From contig JAJISK010000002.1 of assembly GCA_022848785.1 (NCBI GenBank), positions 1 to 36,172 of the forward strand: a stretch of DNA of 36,172 nucleotides, read 5' to 3'. The stretch is from Thermoplasmatota archaeon (GTDB taxonomy: Archaea > Thermoplasmatota > Thermoplasmata > RBG-16-68-12 > JAJISG01). Positions 24,728 to 33,130 of the stretch are shown here, piece after piece. The notes beneath the pieces are model-generated. The model saw only the letters and a list, made by a program, of their open reading frames with translations, made no database searches and was not told the DNA's origin. Numbering within the stretch: position 1 is the stretch's first letter; each line of letters starts with the position of its first letter. Made by a program: the position numbers and the translations under genes.

Positions 24728-27676
24728 TCAACCCTTCACGACGCCCATGGGCCTGAGCTTGACCACGATATCGGAGATGCCCGCTCCCTGGCAGACCTCC
24801 ACCACATTCTCCACGTCCTTGTACGCCCCGGGGGCCTCCTCGACAAGCCCCTTCCAGCTTGCGGAGTGGGCGTAGATGCCCTGGCGTTTCAGATTCTCTT
24901 GAACCTCGTTGGCACGCCATTTGCGGGAGGCCGCCTTTCGTGACATGATCCGGCCCGCGCCGTGGCACGTGGAGCCAAAGGTCTGTTCCATGGCGCCCTC
25001 CGTGCCCACCAGGACGAAGGAATGGGTCCCCATGCTACCCGGGATCAGGACGGGTTGGCCGATGTCCTTGTACCGAAGGGGGACGTCGGAGTGCCCTGGC
25101 GGGAAGGCCCGCGTCGCTCCCTTTCGGTGGACGTAGACCTCCTTCCGGGTCCCTTCGACGTTGTGCTCCTCCAGCTTCGCCATGTTGTGACTCACGTCGT
25201 AGACAATCTCCATGCCCATGTCGTCCGCCGGCGTGTCCAAGACGGTTTCGAAGGACTCCCTTGTCCAGTGGGTGATGAGCTGCCGGTTGGTGAATGCATA
25301 GTTGGCCGCAGCATACATCGCGTGAAAGTAATCCTGCCCTTCCTTCGAATTGACTGGGGCGCTAGCAAGCTGCCGGTCCGGAAGCTCGATTCCATACTTA
25401 CGGACGGCCTGTTCGTGGAGGCGGATGTAATCTGTGGCGACCTGGTGGCCGAAACCCCGAGATCCGGTATGGATCATCACGCACACCTGGCCTTCTCGGT
25501 CGATTCCCATGGCCCTCGCGGCGTCCGGGTTTCGCACTTCCTCCACGAACTGGATCTCGACGAAGTGGTTCCCCGCACCGAGGCTTCCCAACTGGGGCAT
25601 GCCACGAGTGAGGGCCTTCTCGCTCACCAGATCGGATTCCGCGAGGTCAAAGGAACCCCCCTCCTCGATTCGCTCTAGGTCCTGGTCCCATCCATAGTCC
25701 CTCTCGACGGCCCAGGGCGCCCCCGTGTCAAGCACATCCTTGAGTTCCTTTCGCCCCAACCGAATCTTCCCCTTGGAGCCCACCCCACTAGGGACATTCG
25801 CGAATAGCGCGTCCACCAGAGGCTTGAGGTTCGCCTGGACTTCTTCGCGCTGCAAGTCCGTTCGAATCAAGCGCACACCGCAATTGGAAACGACGAAGCC
25901 ATCGGCGATGAAGTTATGATGCCTGCTGGTTACGGTGAAGTCGTAAACCTCATCCACAGACTGCTCCTCGATAGACTCTATTCGGTCCCACACGATCCCG
26001 GATGCCCCGGCCGAACTTCGGGTCCATTCTAAGAACTCATCAAATGAGGGGAAAGGGGGCCATGCCCGAGGCTTCGCCTCTGTGCCCCAAATCCTACCTT
26101 TGAGGAAAGCCCGAGTGGTGTAAACACCTGCCAACTGACTCAAGATCTCTTCGGCGGGGACTCCCTGAGCCCGCATCCTCCGAGCCGTTTTTGACGCTTC
26201 GAACTTATGGCGCAACACCATCTCCTTGAACGTGAGGTAGTAGGCAGCGGCATTGGCCAGGAATCTCTTCCGGTGACTGTAGTCAAAGTTGATTGTCGAG
26301 AAGAATCGAATGAGATTCTCGCTAGTGTTGGCCACAAGAACCTTGAATCGATATGAATGGTCCCCGCTATTAGGAACGGGATCGACGACCTGGGATATGG
26401 GTAGGACCCTCACGCCGAAGTCATGGAGAAGTTGCGCAATCTGCCTGGCAACCCGCAATCCGGAATTCTGGAATCCATCTCTCTTAGAGAGCGAGTAAGT
26501 TGGGCAGTAGAAGTTGTACTTGCGACCGGTAAGGGTTGAAGGGGCGCTCATCTCGGCCCCAAACAAGGCGGCCAGAAAGAGCCGTTTCTGCCAGAGAGGA
26601 AGATCAAAGAGCCAGTCGGGGAGTTCGAAATCCTGCTTCGCCTTGTTTCCTATGGGGAGTCCGAGGGCGTGGAGGAGCGCTAACAGCGAACTTGATCTTA
26701 TCCTAAAGGACTCCTCAGTATTGGTGAAGGTGTTTGTTTGGCCGTGGACCTCAAGGCTGAAGCGACGCGTTCTTCGGTACACCTTGGATGGGGTGAAACC
26801 TACGCGTTCCACGTCCTCTCTGATCTCCTCAAGATCCGTCGCGGAGCCGTAGCACCAAATCTGGCTCCGTCCCGTTCCCCATCCAGCGTAACCGTCCCCT
26901 AGGATGAAGCCAAAGAGCTTCAGAAGATAGGGAAACTTGGGATTCCGGGGGCTCAGGGGGAGGAGGTCTCTCTCCTTTAATCGTGGAATAATCTGGGCAA
27001 GGCGACGCGGCGAAAGAAAGCGGCGTAGGGTCTCTTCTGTGACGAGTTCAGTCCCAGAGGGCTCTTCATAATCAACCCCCCGAAACGGGTAGATCGCTAT
27101 CGGAAGATCGCCAACCTCCTTGAGAGGTTTCATGCCTTCGGGCGTGAGGAAGGGGTGTTCTGCAGTCGCAGTGATTTCCACACCAGTCAGCGTGCGGACC
27201 TTGTACGCAGTGGATGCCTTGAAACGCATGAAAGCGGCCACATCAGTGGACGTCGTCCTGTGAGTGGGGTTGACACACATTAGCCTCTCGCGGGCCCACC
27301 GATCCTCGAAATCTGAGATAGGTAGGCGATATCCGTGCGACGTAATAACACGAGAATCACTAGCAAGGCAATTTACGTCGTAGCCGACCCCGCCGGGTGA
27401 CAGGACTCCATCCTCCGCGTCAAAGGCCGCCACCCCCCCAATCGGGAACCCGTATCCCCAGTGAATGTCCGGCATCGCCATGGAGGCCTTCTGGATGCCT
27501 GGCATCGTGGCAACGTTGGCCACCTGCTCCAGCGCGAAGTCCTTCACGACGTCCTGAATGAGCCTGGCGTCCGCATAGATGACGCCCGGAGCCCGCATCT
27601 CGGACTTGTAGGACTTGGGAATCCCATAGCGATACTCGTCTAGCTTCTCCAGGGGGCCTGTCCACTCTCTCCCCAT
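24728..27676 (-). CDS. rtcB: tRNA-splicing ligase RtcB, intein-containing precursor
   Basis: RtcB joins RNA 2',3'-cyclic phosphate and 5'-OH ends using GTP and Mn2+, for example sealing tRNA exons after intron removal. The 982-residue precursor splits into a 102-residue N-extein, a 496-residue intein and a 384-residue C-extein. The mature enzyme is about 486 residues, the normal size. Motifs: MPDIHWGYGFPIGGVAA, GGVGYDVN, CGVRLIRTDL, GAGNHFVEIQ, MIHTGSRGFGHQV, and CHGAGRIMSRKAA with the guanylylated histidine. It fits the intron-containing tRNA-Thr in this window. A TATA box lies about 35 bases upstream of its ATG. Confidence 0.97.
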   Translation of the reverse strand: MGREWTGPLEKLDEYRYGIPKSYKSEMRAPGVIYADARLIQDVVKDFALEQVANVATMPGIQKASMAMPDIHWGYGFPIGGVAAFDAEDGVLSPGGVGYDVNCLASDSRVITSHGYRLPISDFEDRWARERLMCVNPTHRTTSTDVAAFMRFKASTAYKVRTLTGVEITATAEHPFLTPEGMKPLKEVGDLPIAIYPFRGVDYEEPSGTELVTEETLRRFLSPRRLAQIIPRLKERDLLPLSPRNPKFPYLLKLFGFILGDGYAGWGTGRSQIWCYGSATDLEEIREDVERVGFTPSKVYRRTRRFSLEVHGQTNTFTNTEESFRIRSSSLLALLHALGLPIGNKAKQDFELPDWLFDLPLWQKRLFLAALFGAEMSAPSTLTGRKYNFYCPTYSLSKRDGFQNSGLRVARQIAQLLHDFGVRVLPISQVVDPVPNSGDHSYRFKVLVANTSENLIRFFSTINFDYSHRKRFLANAAAYYLTFKEMVLRHKFEASKTARRMRAQGVPAEEILSQLAGVYTTRAFLKGRIWGTEAKPRAWPPFPSFDEFLEWTRSSAGASGIVWDRIESIEEQSVDEVYDFTVTSRHHNFIADGFVVSNCGVRLIRTDLQREEVQANLKPLVDALFANVPSGVGSKGKIRLGRKELKDVLDTGAPWAVERDYGWDQDLERIEEGGSFDLAESDLVSEKALTRGMPQLGSLGAGNHFVEIQFVEEVRNPDAARAMGIDREGQVCVMIHTGSRGFGHQVATDYIRLHEQAVRKYGIELPDRQLASAPVNSKEGQDYFHAMYAAANYAFTNRQLITHWTRESFETVLDTPADDMGMEIVYDVSHNMAKLEEHNVEGTRKEVYVHRKGATRAFPPGHSDVPLRYKDIGQPVLIPGSMGTHSFVLVGTEGAMEQTFGSTCHGAGRIMSRKAASRKWRANEVQENLKRQGIYAHSASWKGLVEEAPGAYKDVENVVEVCQGAGISDIVVKLRPMGVVKG
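25883..27370 (-). mobile_element. RtcB intein with LAGLIDADG homing endonuclease
   Basis: A 496-residue intein inserted between the conserved GYDVN and CGVR, exactly at the metal-binding catalytic cysteine of RtcB. It begins CLASDSRVIT (block A), has TATAEHPFLT (block B), and ends VYDFTVTSRHHNFIADGFVVSN before the +1 cysteine. The penultimate residue is Ser where most inteins have His. The middle holds two LAGLIDADG helices, LLKLFGFILGDG and RLFLAALFGAE, both with an acidic residue, so the endonuclease may be active. The DNA looks more AT-rich than the exteins, consistent with transfer. The same insertion site is known from Pyrococcus RtcB. Confidence 0.95.
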
Positions 27677-27706
27677 GTCTACTCCGTGTGCAACAAGGCC
27701 AGCATC

Positions 27707-27714
27707 CTAATATC
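27707..27714 (-). promoter_or_regulatory. TATA box of rtcB
   Basis: On the minus strand this reads CGATATTAG, centred about 35 bases before the rtcB ATG at 27676. A separate TATA-like CTTAAAC for the divergent gene lies at 27765-27771. Confidence 0.5.
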
Positions 27715-27800
27715 GTTTTCCGGGGGAGGTGGGTGAATGACTCATGCCCTGGCTGGAGCAGCCCCTTAAACCCGTTCCGAGCCATGTTTAAGGCTGAACC

Positions 27801-28232
27801 ATGGCGCGGCGCTTCGGAATCCCTCGACGTATCTCCCGTGCCCTCAGCCGAAGGCTTCTGGCATTCGTGACGGAGGCGGGCTTCAACTCGTTTATCACGC
27901 TGGAGACGCAAGGTCGCAAGACGGGTCGGGTCCATCGGGTGGTCCTCCCCGTCTACCTCGCGAACTCCCATCGGATGTTTGCCGTCTCGAGCTATGGCCG
28001 GCGATCCGATTGGTTGAGGAACGTGCTGGTATCTCCTAATATCCGCCTTACCCGCGGCGGTCAGACCTACAACGGATCGGTACGAGCAATCACCTGGGAG
28101 GAGTTTCGTCGCGGGATGCGGGATTCGACGAAGAGGGCTACCTCGGCGCTCCGCTGGTTGGCCCCTCTCGCGAGAACCGCCTTCCTTGTTCGGGGCCGCA
28201 TCTCAGGAACCGTGGTCGAAATCACGACGTGA
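27801..28232 (+). CDS. Deazaflavin (F420)-dependent nitroreductase-family oxidoreductase
   Basis: A 143-residue split-barrel protein of the DDN/DUF385 family. Members use the deazaflavin F420 to reduce organic substrates. Recognisable stretches are FITLETQGRKTGRVHRVVLP, FAVSSYGRRSDWLRNVLVSP and IRLTRGGQTYNGSV, where basic and serine residues bind the F420 phosphate/glutamate tail. A basic N-terminal segment (MARRFGIPRRISRALSRRL) precedes the core. A TATA-like CTTAAAC lies about 33 bases before the ATG, on the divergent side of the rtcB promoter. The substrate is unknown. It implies that the host makes F420. Confidence 0.85.
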   Translation: MARRFGIPRRISRALSRRLLAFVTEAGFNSFITLETQGRKTGRVHRVVLPVYLANSHRMFAVSSYGRRSDWLRNVLVSPNIRLTRGGQTYNGSVRAITWEEFRRGMRDSTKRATSALRWLAPLARTAFLVRGRISGTVVEITT

Positions 28233-28252
28233 TGCAGCTCAAAAGCCGGCTC

Positions 28253-29029
28253 TTACGCGAGGGGAATGTGGCCGGTCCCGCTGTCTAGCCAGGCCCACTG
28301 GACCCCCTTCCGGTAGCCCAGTTTCTCGTAGAGTCCGATGGCGGCGACGTTGGTCGAAACCACCATGAGCCCCACCCGGTCGCTCCGTCGTAGCGCGTCC
28401 TCGGTCACGGCCGAGGTGACGGCTGCCGCATACCCTTGTCTTCGGAAGTCGGGGGGCGTATAGACACCCCCAATCAGGCTGCAACCAGGCGCGATAAAGT
28501 GCGTGCCGGCAGCGGCGACGAGCTGATTTCTCCGGCTGAGACCGTAGGCAAGCCCTCGCTCGGCCCACTGGCCCCATTCCCTCGGTTCTTCCGTGGCGTC
28601 TCGATACAGGGCCTCTAGGGCATCGGCGTCCTTCTCTCCCAACCGTTCGGCATCCTGCGTGTCGGCGGAGCGAAAGGATCTCGCCTCAACGAACATGAAG
28701 TCCATCATGCGCCGTGCGCGGATCTCGCGTCTCTCCTCCACTGCCGCCACCAAGCCTGGAACCAGGAGGAAGGTGCACGGGCTGGGCGGCGCCCGAGGCA
28801 GCAAGGCCTCGGCGGCCCCTTTGTCCCCCGTGATGATGACGTTGGGATATTGGCGTCCGTGCCAGGCCAGAAGGTACCCCCGGAAGGCGTCGCCCTCCAC
28901 CGCCGCGAAGCACTGCACTCGGTCCCCCTCCTCCTCCAAGTCGTACAGCGCGAAGGCGTTGCGAACCGGGTCCTCGGATAGGAAGCGCATGAAGTCGCGC
29001 CGATCGGCCGTGACGGCTTCCACCCGCAT
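28253..29029 (-). CDS. GNAT-family acetyltransferase
   Basis: A 258-residue protein with a C-terminal GNAT N-acetyltransferase domain (about 125-255). The acetyl-CoA pyrophosphate-binding motif is in PPDFRRQGYAAAVTSAV, followed by VGLMVVSTNVAAIGLYEKLG, the classic motif B. The N-terminal 120 residues form a second, degenerate GNAT-like half (FMRFLSEDPVRNAFALYDLE), as in two-domain GNATs. The acceptor is unknown. The gene begins nine bases after the last ABC permease and is probably in that operon, perhaps a resistance or modification function alongside export. Confidence 0.87.
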   Translation of the reverse strand: MRVEAVTADRRDFMRFLSEDPVRNAFALYDLEEEGDRVQCFAAVEGDAFRGYLLAWHGRQYPNVIITGDKGAAEALLPRAPPSPCTFLLVPGLVAAVEERREIRARRMMDFMFVEARSFRSADTQDAERLGEKDADALEALYRDATEEPREWGQWAERGLAYGLSRRNQLVAAAGTHFIAPGCSLIGGVYTPPDFRRQGYAAAVTSAVTEDALRRSDRVGLMVVSTNVAAIGLYEKLGYRKGVQWAWLDSGTGHIPLA

Positions 29030-29038
29030 GGGAACGGC

Positions 29039-29899
29039 TCAGTAGTCCCCCAGGGTCCCCTGGACGCGCGCTCGGCGTTCCACCTCCTTGTAGAGAAGGT
29101 AGCTGACGGGCGGGGCCAGAATGCCAAAGAGGACGACGATGAGGATTTCTTGGGTAAGGGGAAGCAGTTCGGGGAAGCCGGGGGGGAGGCCGAGGAGAAG
29201 GGAACGGAAGGCGTCCACGGAGTAGGCCACGGGGAGGTAGCGGCTCACGTAGTCCACCATGACGTCGGGGAGGACCCCGAAGGGGAAGAACATGGCCGCG
29301 AAGATGATGAAGAAGAACTGGAGGACGCCCACCAGAAATTGGGCGGTCTCCTTTAGCCGAATCGTGATGGCTGCCATGAGCAGCCCGATTCCCATGAGCC
29401 CGAAGATCGTGAAGAGAAGGACGACCATGGCGAGGAGGAAGTTGGCCGTAGGGAGGCCGTTCACCAAGAGGGACACCAGGAGGACCGCGAACACGGCCAT
29501 GACGGAGGTCCAGAGGAGGATGGCAAAGATCCGGGAGATCAGGCTGCCGAATCGGCTTGCGGGGGACATGTAGAGGGACTCCAGGGTCCCCCGGACCTGC
29601 TCTTCGCGAATGGAGAAGCCCACTTCCCAGAGGGTGAAAGAGAGGAAGAGCTGGATGATCAGCCCGTAGACCATCACACCCGCGATCTGCTTGCCTTGGG
29701 CCAGCTCGCTTCCGGGCGTGGTGAAGGCGAACGCCGCGAAGAGGAACATGAGGATGATGAGGAAGACTTGCGCGAAGGTGGCGATGAAGGCCACGGGGTA
29801 GCGGGAGAACTCCACGATGGTCTTCTTGGACATCGTCAGGAAGGTGGACAGGCGCTGAAGGAGGCCCACGCGGGCGAGGCCGAAGCCGCGATGAGCCAT
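29039..29899 (-). CDS. ABC-2 type exporter permease (second of pair)
   Basis: A 286-residue membrane protein with about six helices in the ABC-2 fold. The start is a basic segment (SKKTIVEFSRYPVAFIATFA), followed by TM1. The conserved EEQVRGTLESLYMSP is the coupling-helix region that contacts the ATPase, and FFFIIFAAMFFPFGVLPDVM with YLPVAYSVDAFRSLLLG lies in the late permease region. I chose the ATG at 29899, which overlaps the previous gene's stop by one base (TGATG). It forms a heterodimeric channel with the next permease. The cargo (drug, lipid or polysaccharide) is unknown. Confidence 0.9.
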   Translation of the reverse strand: MAHRGFGLARVGLLQRLSTFLTMSKKTIVEFSRYPVAFIATFAQVFLIILMFLFAAFAFTTPGSELAQGKQIAGVMVYGLIIQLFLSFTLWEVGFSIREEQVRGTLESLYMSPASRFGSLISRIFAILLWTSVMAVFAVLLVSLLVNGLPTANFLLAMVVLLFTIFGLMGIGLLMAAITIRLKETAQFLVGVLQFFFIIFAAMFFPFGVLPDVMVDYVSRYLPVAYSVDAFRSLLLGLPPGFPELLPLTQEILIVVLFGILAPPVSYLLYKEVERRARVQGTLGDY

Positions 29900-30768
29900 C
29901 AATACTGCCCCACCCCCTCGTTCTTCTTCATGTGGTGTTCCGTCCGCAGGAAGAGGCTGTACCCCAGGAAGGGGACCACCGCGGCGAACACGAAGAGCAC
30001 GGCCAGGTCGAAGTACCAGGTCCCGAAGAAGAAGGACAGGTCCTGCAGGGCCGCCCGCACGCCGTTGTTCATCCACGTCGGCGGAAAGCTCAGGGCCACC
30101 CACTGGAGGAACGGCGGGAAGAAGGCGATGGGGAAGAAGACCCCCATGAGGAAGGAGACGACCCACTGGGCGCTGTTGACGACGCTGTTGGCCTCCTTGA
30201 CCTTCAGGATGAAGGCGCCGAAGAGGAAGGCCAGGCCCCAGAGGGGGATGAGGCCCACGAAGAGGAAGGCTGTCGCCAGCGCGATTTCGCCCTGGAACGG
30301 GTTCACCCCGAAGACGAGGGAGCCGACACCGAGGGCGATCGCGAAGGCAATGAGGCTCCGGAGGAAGGCATAGGTGGCGATGCCCGACACGAGGTAGAGG
30401 CGCTTCGCCGGGGCGAGGTACATGGCTTCCAGCGTCCCCATCTCCATCTCCCGCCGGATCCAGAACCCCACGATCCAGAGCATGATGGAGACGACGACGA
30501 AGGTCACGGCCCCGAGGAGCATGTAGAGACGGTAGTCAGGGGTTCCGACCTGGCGATTGAAGTTGGCCGAGGCGGCAGCATCTCCTCCGGCCACGGACAG
30601 CCCGATGAGGATGGGAAGGGCGGCGAAGACGAGAGGGATGAGGGTTTCCAGGAACAGGGATCCGCGGTAACGGGAGATGATCAGGATCCGGGCCTTGAAG
30701 ACAGTCCAGACGATGTCCAGGTTGGAGCGCCTCGACATCCGGGTGAGGCCGAGCTTCTCAACGGCCAC
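29899..30768 (-). CDS. ABC-2 type exporter permease (first of pair)
   Basis: A 289-residue permease with about six TM helices. It has the same coupling region as its partner (RREMEMGTLEAMYLAPAKR) and the ABC-2 motif GVFFPIAFFPPFLQWVALSF followed by PPTWMNNGVRAALQ. Its start overlaps the ATPase gene by 11 bases and its stop overlaps the next permease by one, indicating tight translational coupling of all three subunits. A short tail (HHMKKNEGVGQY) ends in the cytosol. Confidence 0.9.
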   Translation of the reverse strand: MAVEKLGLTRMSRRSNLDIVWTVFKARILIISRYRGSLFLETLIPLVFAALPILIGLSVAGGDAAASANFNRQVGTPDYRLYMLLGAVTFVVVSIMLWIVGFWIRREMEMGTLEAMYLAPAKRLYLVSGIATYAFLRSLIAFAIALGVGSLVFGVNPFQGEIALATAFLFVGLIPLWGLAFLFGAFILKVKEANSVVNSAQWVVSFLMGVFFPIAFFPPFLQWVALSFPPTWMNNGVRAALQDLSFFFGTWYFDLAVLFVFAAVVPFLGYSLFLRTEHHMKKNEGVGQY

Positions 30769-31795
30769 TGGGCCCCCCCTCGCGCTCCGCCACGACCCGG
30801 GTGTCCACGTTCAGGGCCCGGCCCGTCTTCGCGATGAAGACGTCCTCCAGGGTCACCTCGTGGGGTTTGATGAAGTCCACCGTGGCGCCGTTTCCGACGA
30901 CTTTCTCGATGATCTTGGGAAGCAGAAGGCGGCTGTCCTCTGTAACGATGGAGACGGAGGTACGCCCGTCCTCCTCCGATGTGACGGTGGCCGCCTTGAC
31001 GCCGGCGATGGACCGAATGTCCTCGGTGACTTTCTGCGGGATGATGCCCTCCAGGGTGATGGTCTCCTCGGTGACCAGGGAGGCCTTGAGCGCGTCCGGG
31101 GTGCCATGGGCGATGATTTCGCCGTGGTCGATGATGGCCACCCGATCGCACAGCTCTTCCGCCTCTTGCATCAGGTGGGTGGTGTACAGGATCGTGTGCC
31201 CTCGATCGTTGAGGTCCATGACGATCCTCCGGAGCTTCCGGGCCGTGGGCACGTCCATGGTGACCGTGGGCTCGTCCAGAATGAGGATGGGTGCCTCGTT
31301 GATCAGGGCCTTCGCGAAGGCGAGAATCATTTTCTGGCCGGAGGAATAGGTTTCCACCGACCGGTCGAGAAACTCCCCCAGCTCCAGGAGCTCCTTCAGC
31401 TCTTCGATTCGCCGTTTTCGAACTTGCTTCGGTACGTGATATAGGGCCCCGAAGTAGTCGAGGTTCTCCCGCCCGGTTAGCTTCCAGTAGAGGCCGCGCT
31501 CGCCCATCAGCATCGTGCCCAGCGACGCCCGGACGAGGTTGTCCTGGGTGAGGATGTCGAAACCGTTGACCCACGCCCGGCCGCTTGTGGGGATGAGGAG
31601 CGTAGTGAGGCACTTGATCAAGGTCGTCTTCCCGGCGCCGTTGGGGCCCAAGAGACCGAAGATTTCGCCCTCCTCGATCTCCAAGTCGACGTCCTTCAGG
31701 GCCTCAACCTTCTTCTTCTTGCTTCGGAAGCCCTTGCGGTCCTTGCTGACGAAGTTTTTGGAGAGCTTCTCCGTTCGAATGATGATTTCCGGCAT
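30758..31795 (-). CDS. ABC transporter ATP-binding protein
   Basis: A 345-residue ATPase of the ABC-2/DrrA type that powers the two permeases downstream. Walker A is GPNGAGKTT (about 50-58), the signature is YSSGQKM in place of LSGGQ, Walker B is ILILDEP, and the H-loop is TTHLMQEAEELCD. An N-terminal insert (KDRKGFRSKKKKVEA) and a C-terminal domain of about 100 residues (VTEETITLEGIIPQKVTEDI onward), common in exporter ATPases, complete it. It heads the operon ATPase-permease-permease-GNAT. A TATA-like CCTTAAGAG lies about 40 bases upstream. Confidence 0.95.
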   Translation of the reverse strand: MPEIIIRTEKLSKNFVSKDRKGFRSKKKKVEALKDVDLEIEEGEIFGLLGPNGAGKTTLIKCLTTLLIPTSGRAWVNGFDILTQDNLVRASLGTMLMGERGLYWKLTGRENLDYFGALYHVPKQVRKRRIEELKELLELGEFLDRSVETYSSGQKMILAFAKALINEAPILILDEPTVTMDVPTARKLRRIVMDLNDRGHTILYTTHLMQEAEELCDRVAIIDHGEIIAHGTPDALKASLVTEETITLEGIIPQKVTEDIRSIAGVKAATVTSEEDGRTSVSIVTEDSRLLLPKIIEKVVGNGATVDFIKPHEVTLEDVFIAKTGRALNVDTRVVAEREGGPSGR

Positions 31796-31869
31796 GCTCC
31801 CGGGCCTCGGCCGCGACTACCCTGTTCCCGCTCTTAAGGCAACTGGGCACTTGTGACCGTGGCCTGCCC

Positions 31870-32400
31870 TCAGTCTTCGGAGAATTCCACGCGCAGCCTG
31901 TCCTTCAGCTCCACAATCTTCTGGGCCGTGGCCTCGACCTTGTCGATGAGGTCGCGCCGCGACTCCAACCCCGCGTGGATGAGGAAGGCGGCGCCCTCGG
32001 ACCGGCTGTTGAAGATGCCCCCCTCGACGAGAAGATCGATCCGTCGGGCGTCTTCGTCCTTCACCCGCGTCATGAGCGTGTTCCGTCGCCCCCGTAGACC
32101 CCGCTTGACGATCTTGAGGTCAAGTGGGGTGAACCCGACCCGGGCGGCGTGGATTGCGCGACTCACGTCCTCCCGCACGCGGTCCATCTCGTGGTCCAGC
32201 CGGTGCTTCCAGACCCCGGCTCGTCCGCGAACCTGACCGGCCTCTCGGAAGGCGGCCTCCACGATGTCCTCGATGGAATGGCGAAGTCGGTCCCGGAGAG
32301 AGTCGATGAAACGCTCCCGCGCTTCGCCGGCCTCGTCTTGCACCTCGACTTCAATCTCCTCTTCGGCCTCGTCGCCTCGGTCTTTGTCATCGGCTGTCAT
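31870..32400 (-). CDS. Ribbon-helix-helix-type DNA-binding protein
   Basis: 176 residues. The first 25 are acidic. A helical, charged middle follows (about 28-85), then TPLDLKIVKRGLRGRRNTLM. The stretch from 107 to 146 (TLMTRVKDEDARRIDLLVEG then SRSEGAAFLIHAGLES) follows the ribbon-helix-helix pattern of a strand, a first helix, a turn and a second helix, seen in archaeal regulators. A further helix ends the protein. A perfect 12-base palindrome lies directly before its start codon, over the predicted transcription start, which suggests it represses itself. The exact family was not recognised. Confidence 0.72.
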   Translation of the reverse strand: MTADDKDRGDEAEEEIEVEVQDEAGEARERFIDSLRDRLRHSIEDIVEAAFREAGQVRGRAGVWKHRLDHEMDRVREDVSRAIHAARVGFTPLDLKIVKRGLRGRRNTLMTRVKDEDARRIDLLVEGGIFNSRSEGAAFLIHAGLESRRDLIDKVEATAQKIVELKDRLRVEFSED

Positions 32401-32401
32401 A

Positions 32402-32413
32402 ATTACATGTAAT
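32402..32413. promoter_or_regulatory. Palindromic operator candidate
   Basis: ATTACATGTAAT is a perfect 12-base palindrome two bases upstream of the RHH gene's ATG. A partial copy of its core (CATGTA) recurs at 32421-32426. The site covers the expected start of transcription, where a bound repressor would block RNA polymerase. Confidence 0.6.
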
Positions 32414-32424
32414 ACAATTCCATG

Positions 32425-32431
32425 TATTTAT
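32425..32431 (-). promoter_or_regulatory. TATA box of the RHH gene
   Basis: On the minus strand this reads ATAAATA, centred about 28 bases before the ATG at 32400. It predicts a leaderless transcript starting inside the palindrome. Confidence 0.6.
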
Positions 32432-32496
32432 CCTCTCGCTCTCAACAGTGATATCCAGAAACAAATCCTCATAACGGGCCGGGTGGAGCGAGGGAC

Positions 32497-33111
32497 GTGG
32501 TGCGGGGCAACGTTGAGGAGCGCGTGTTCGCCCTCGAGAAGGACTTTAGGCGGCTCGAAGGGAAGCTGGAACGGCTTCTCGTCAAGCTAGACAGGGACCA
32601 CCGTGAGCAACAGGACCTCTCCAAGGAGATGGCGCGACGGAAGAAGGGCGAGGCGGTCCTCTGGGAGGCCCTCGGCCTCGGACCACGGGCCAAAATCGGA
32701 GACCGCGGCATCCTGGCAGAGATGGATGACTCCGTCCTCCGGCTCGAGGATTACCTGCTTCAGCTGGGGGAACGTGTGCAACGCATCCTCACGATGCTCC
32801 AGGGACACAAGGAGTTCTTGGACAAGGTGAGTCAGAGCGTGATCGGCCACGGACTCCGCGAGCGGACCAGACTGGAGCTCGACATCGCCATGAACACCAT
32901 CTCCATCTTGAGCGTCGCGGGCCTGCGCATCGACCCCAGGATCCCGAACGAGATGGAGCGACTCCGACGCGCCCTTGCCGAAAAGGACCAGGATCTCGAA
33001 GAGATTCGCCGCCGAAAGACCGAGCTGGACCGCCGGCTGGAGGGGGAAATCAAACAGTACGACGTCGAGCGGCTCTTCGATCCGGACTCAGAGATCGCGG
33101 GGTATCGCTAG
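32497..33111 (+). CDS. Coiled-coil protein of unknown function
   Basis: 204 residues, very rich in charged residues. Two long heptad-like stretches are visible at about 5-50 (ERVFALEKDFRRLEGKLERL) and 150-190 (EMERLRRALAEKDQDLEEIR). A more conserved-looking middle, LGLGPRAKIGDRGILAEMDD and LELDIAMNTISILSVAGL, lies between them. There is no signal peptide or TM helix. The GTG at 32497 follows a TATA-like CTCATAAC by about 26 bases, and a second GTG at 32500 is equivalent. It is divergent from the RHH gene and may be controlled by it. The family was not recognised. Confidence 0.75.
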   Translation: MVRGNVEERVFALEKDFRRLEGKLERLLVKLDRDHREQQDLSKEMARRKKGEAVLWEALGLGPRAKIGDRGILAEMDDSVLRLEDYLLQLGERVQRILTMLQGHKEFLDKVSQSVIGHGLRERTRLELDIAMNTISILSVAGLRIDPRIPNEMERLRRALAEKDQDLEEIRRRKTELDRRLEGEIKQYDVERLFDPDSEIAGYR

Positions 33112-33130
33112 ACGCGGTGGACCGCCTTCG

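Noticed and set aside
30681..31613. A 310-codon minus-strand frame inside the ABC ATPase region
   Set aside because: It is His/Gly/Arg-rich with no motif. The ATPase with Walker motifs occupies the other frame.
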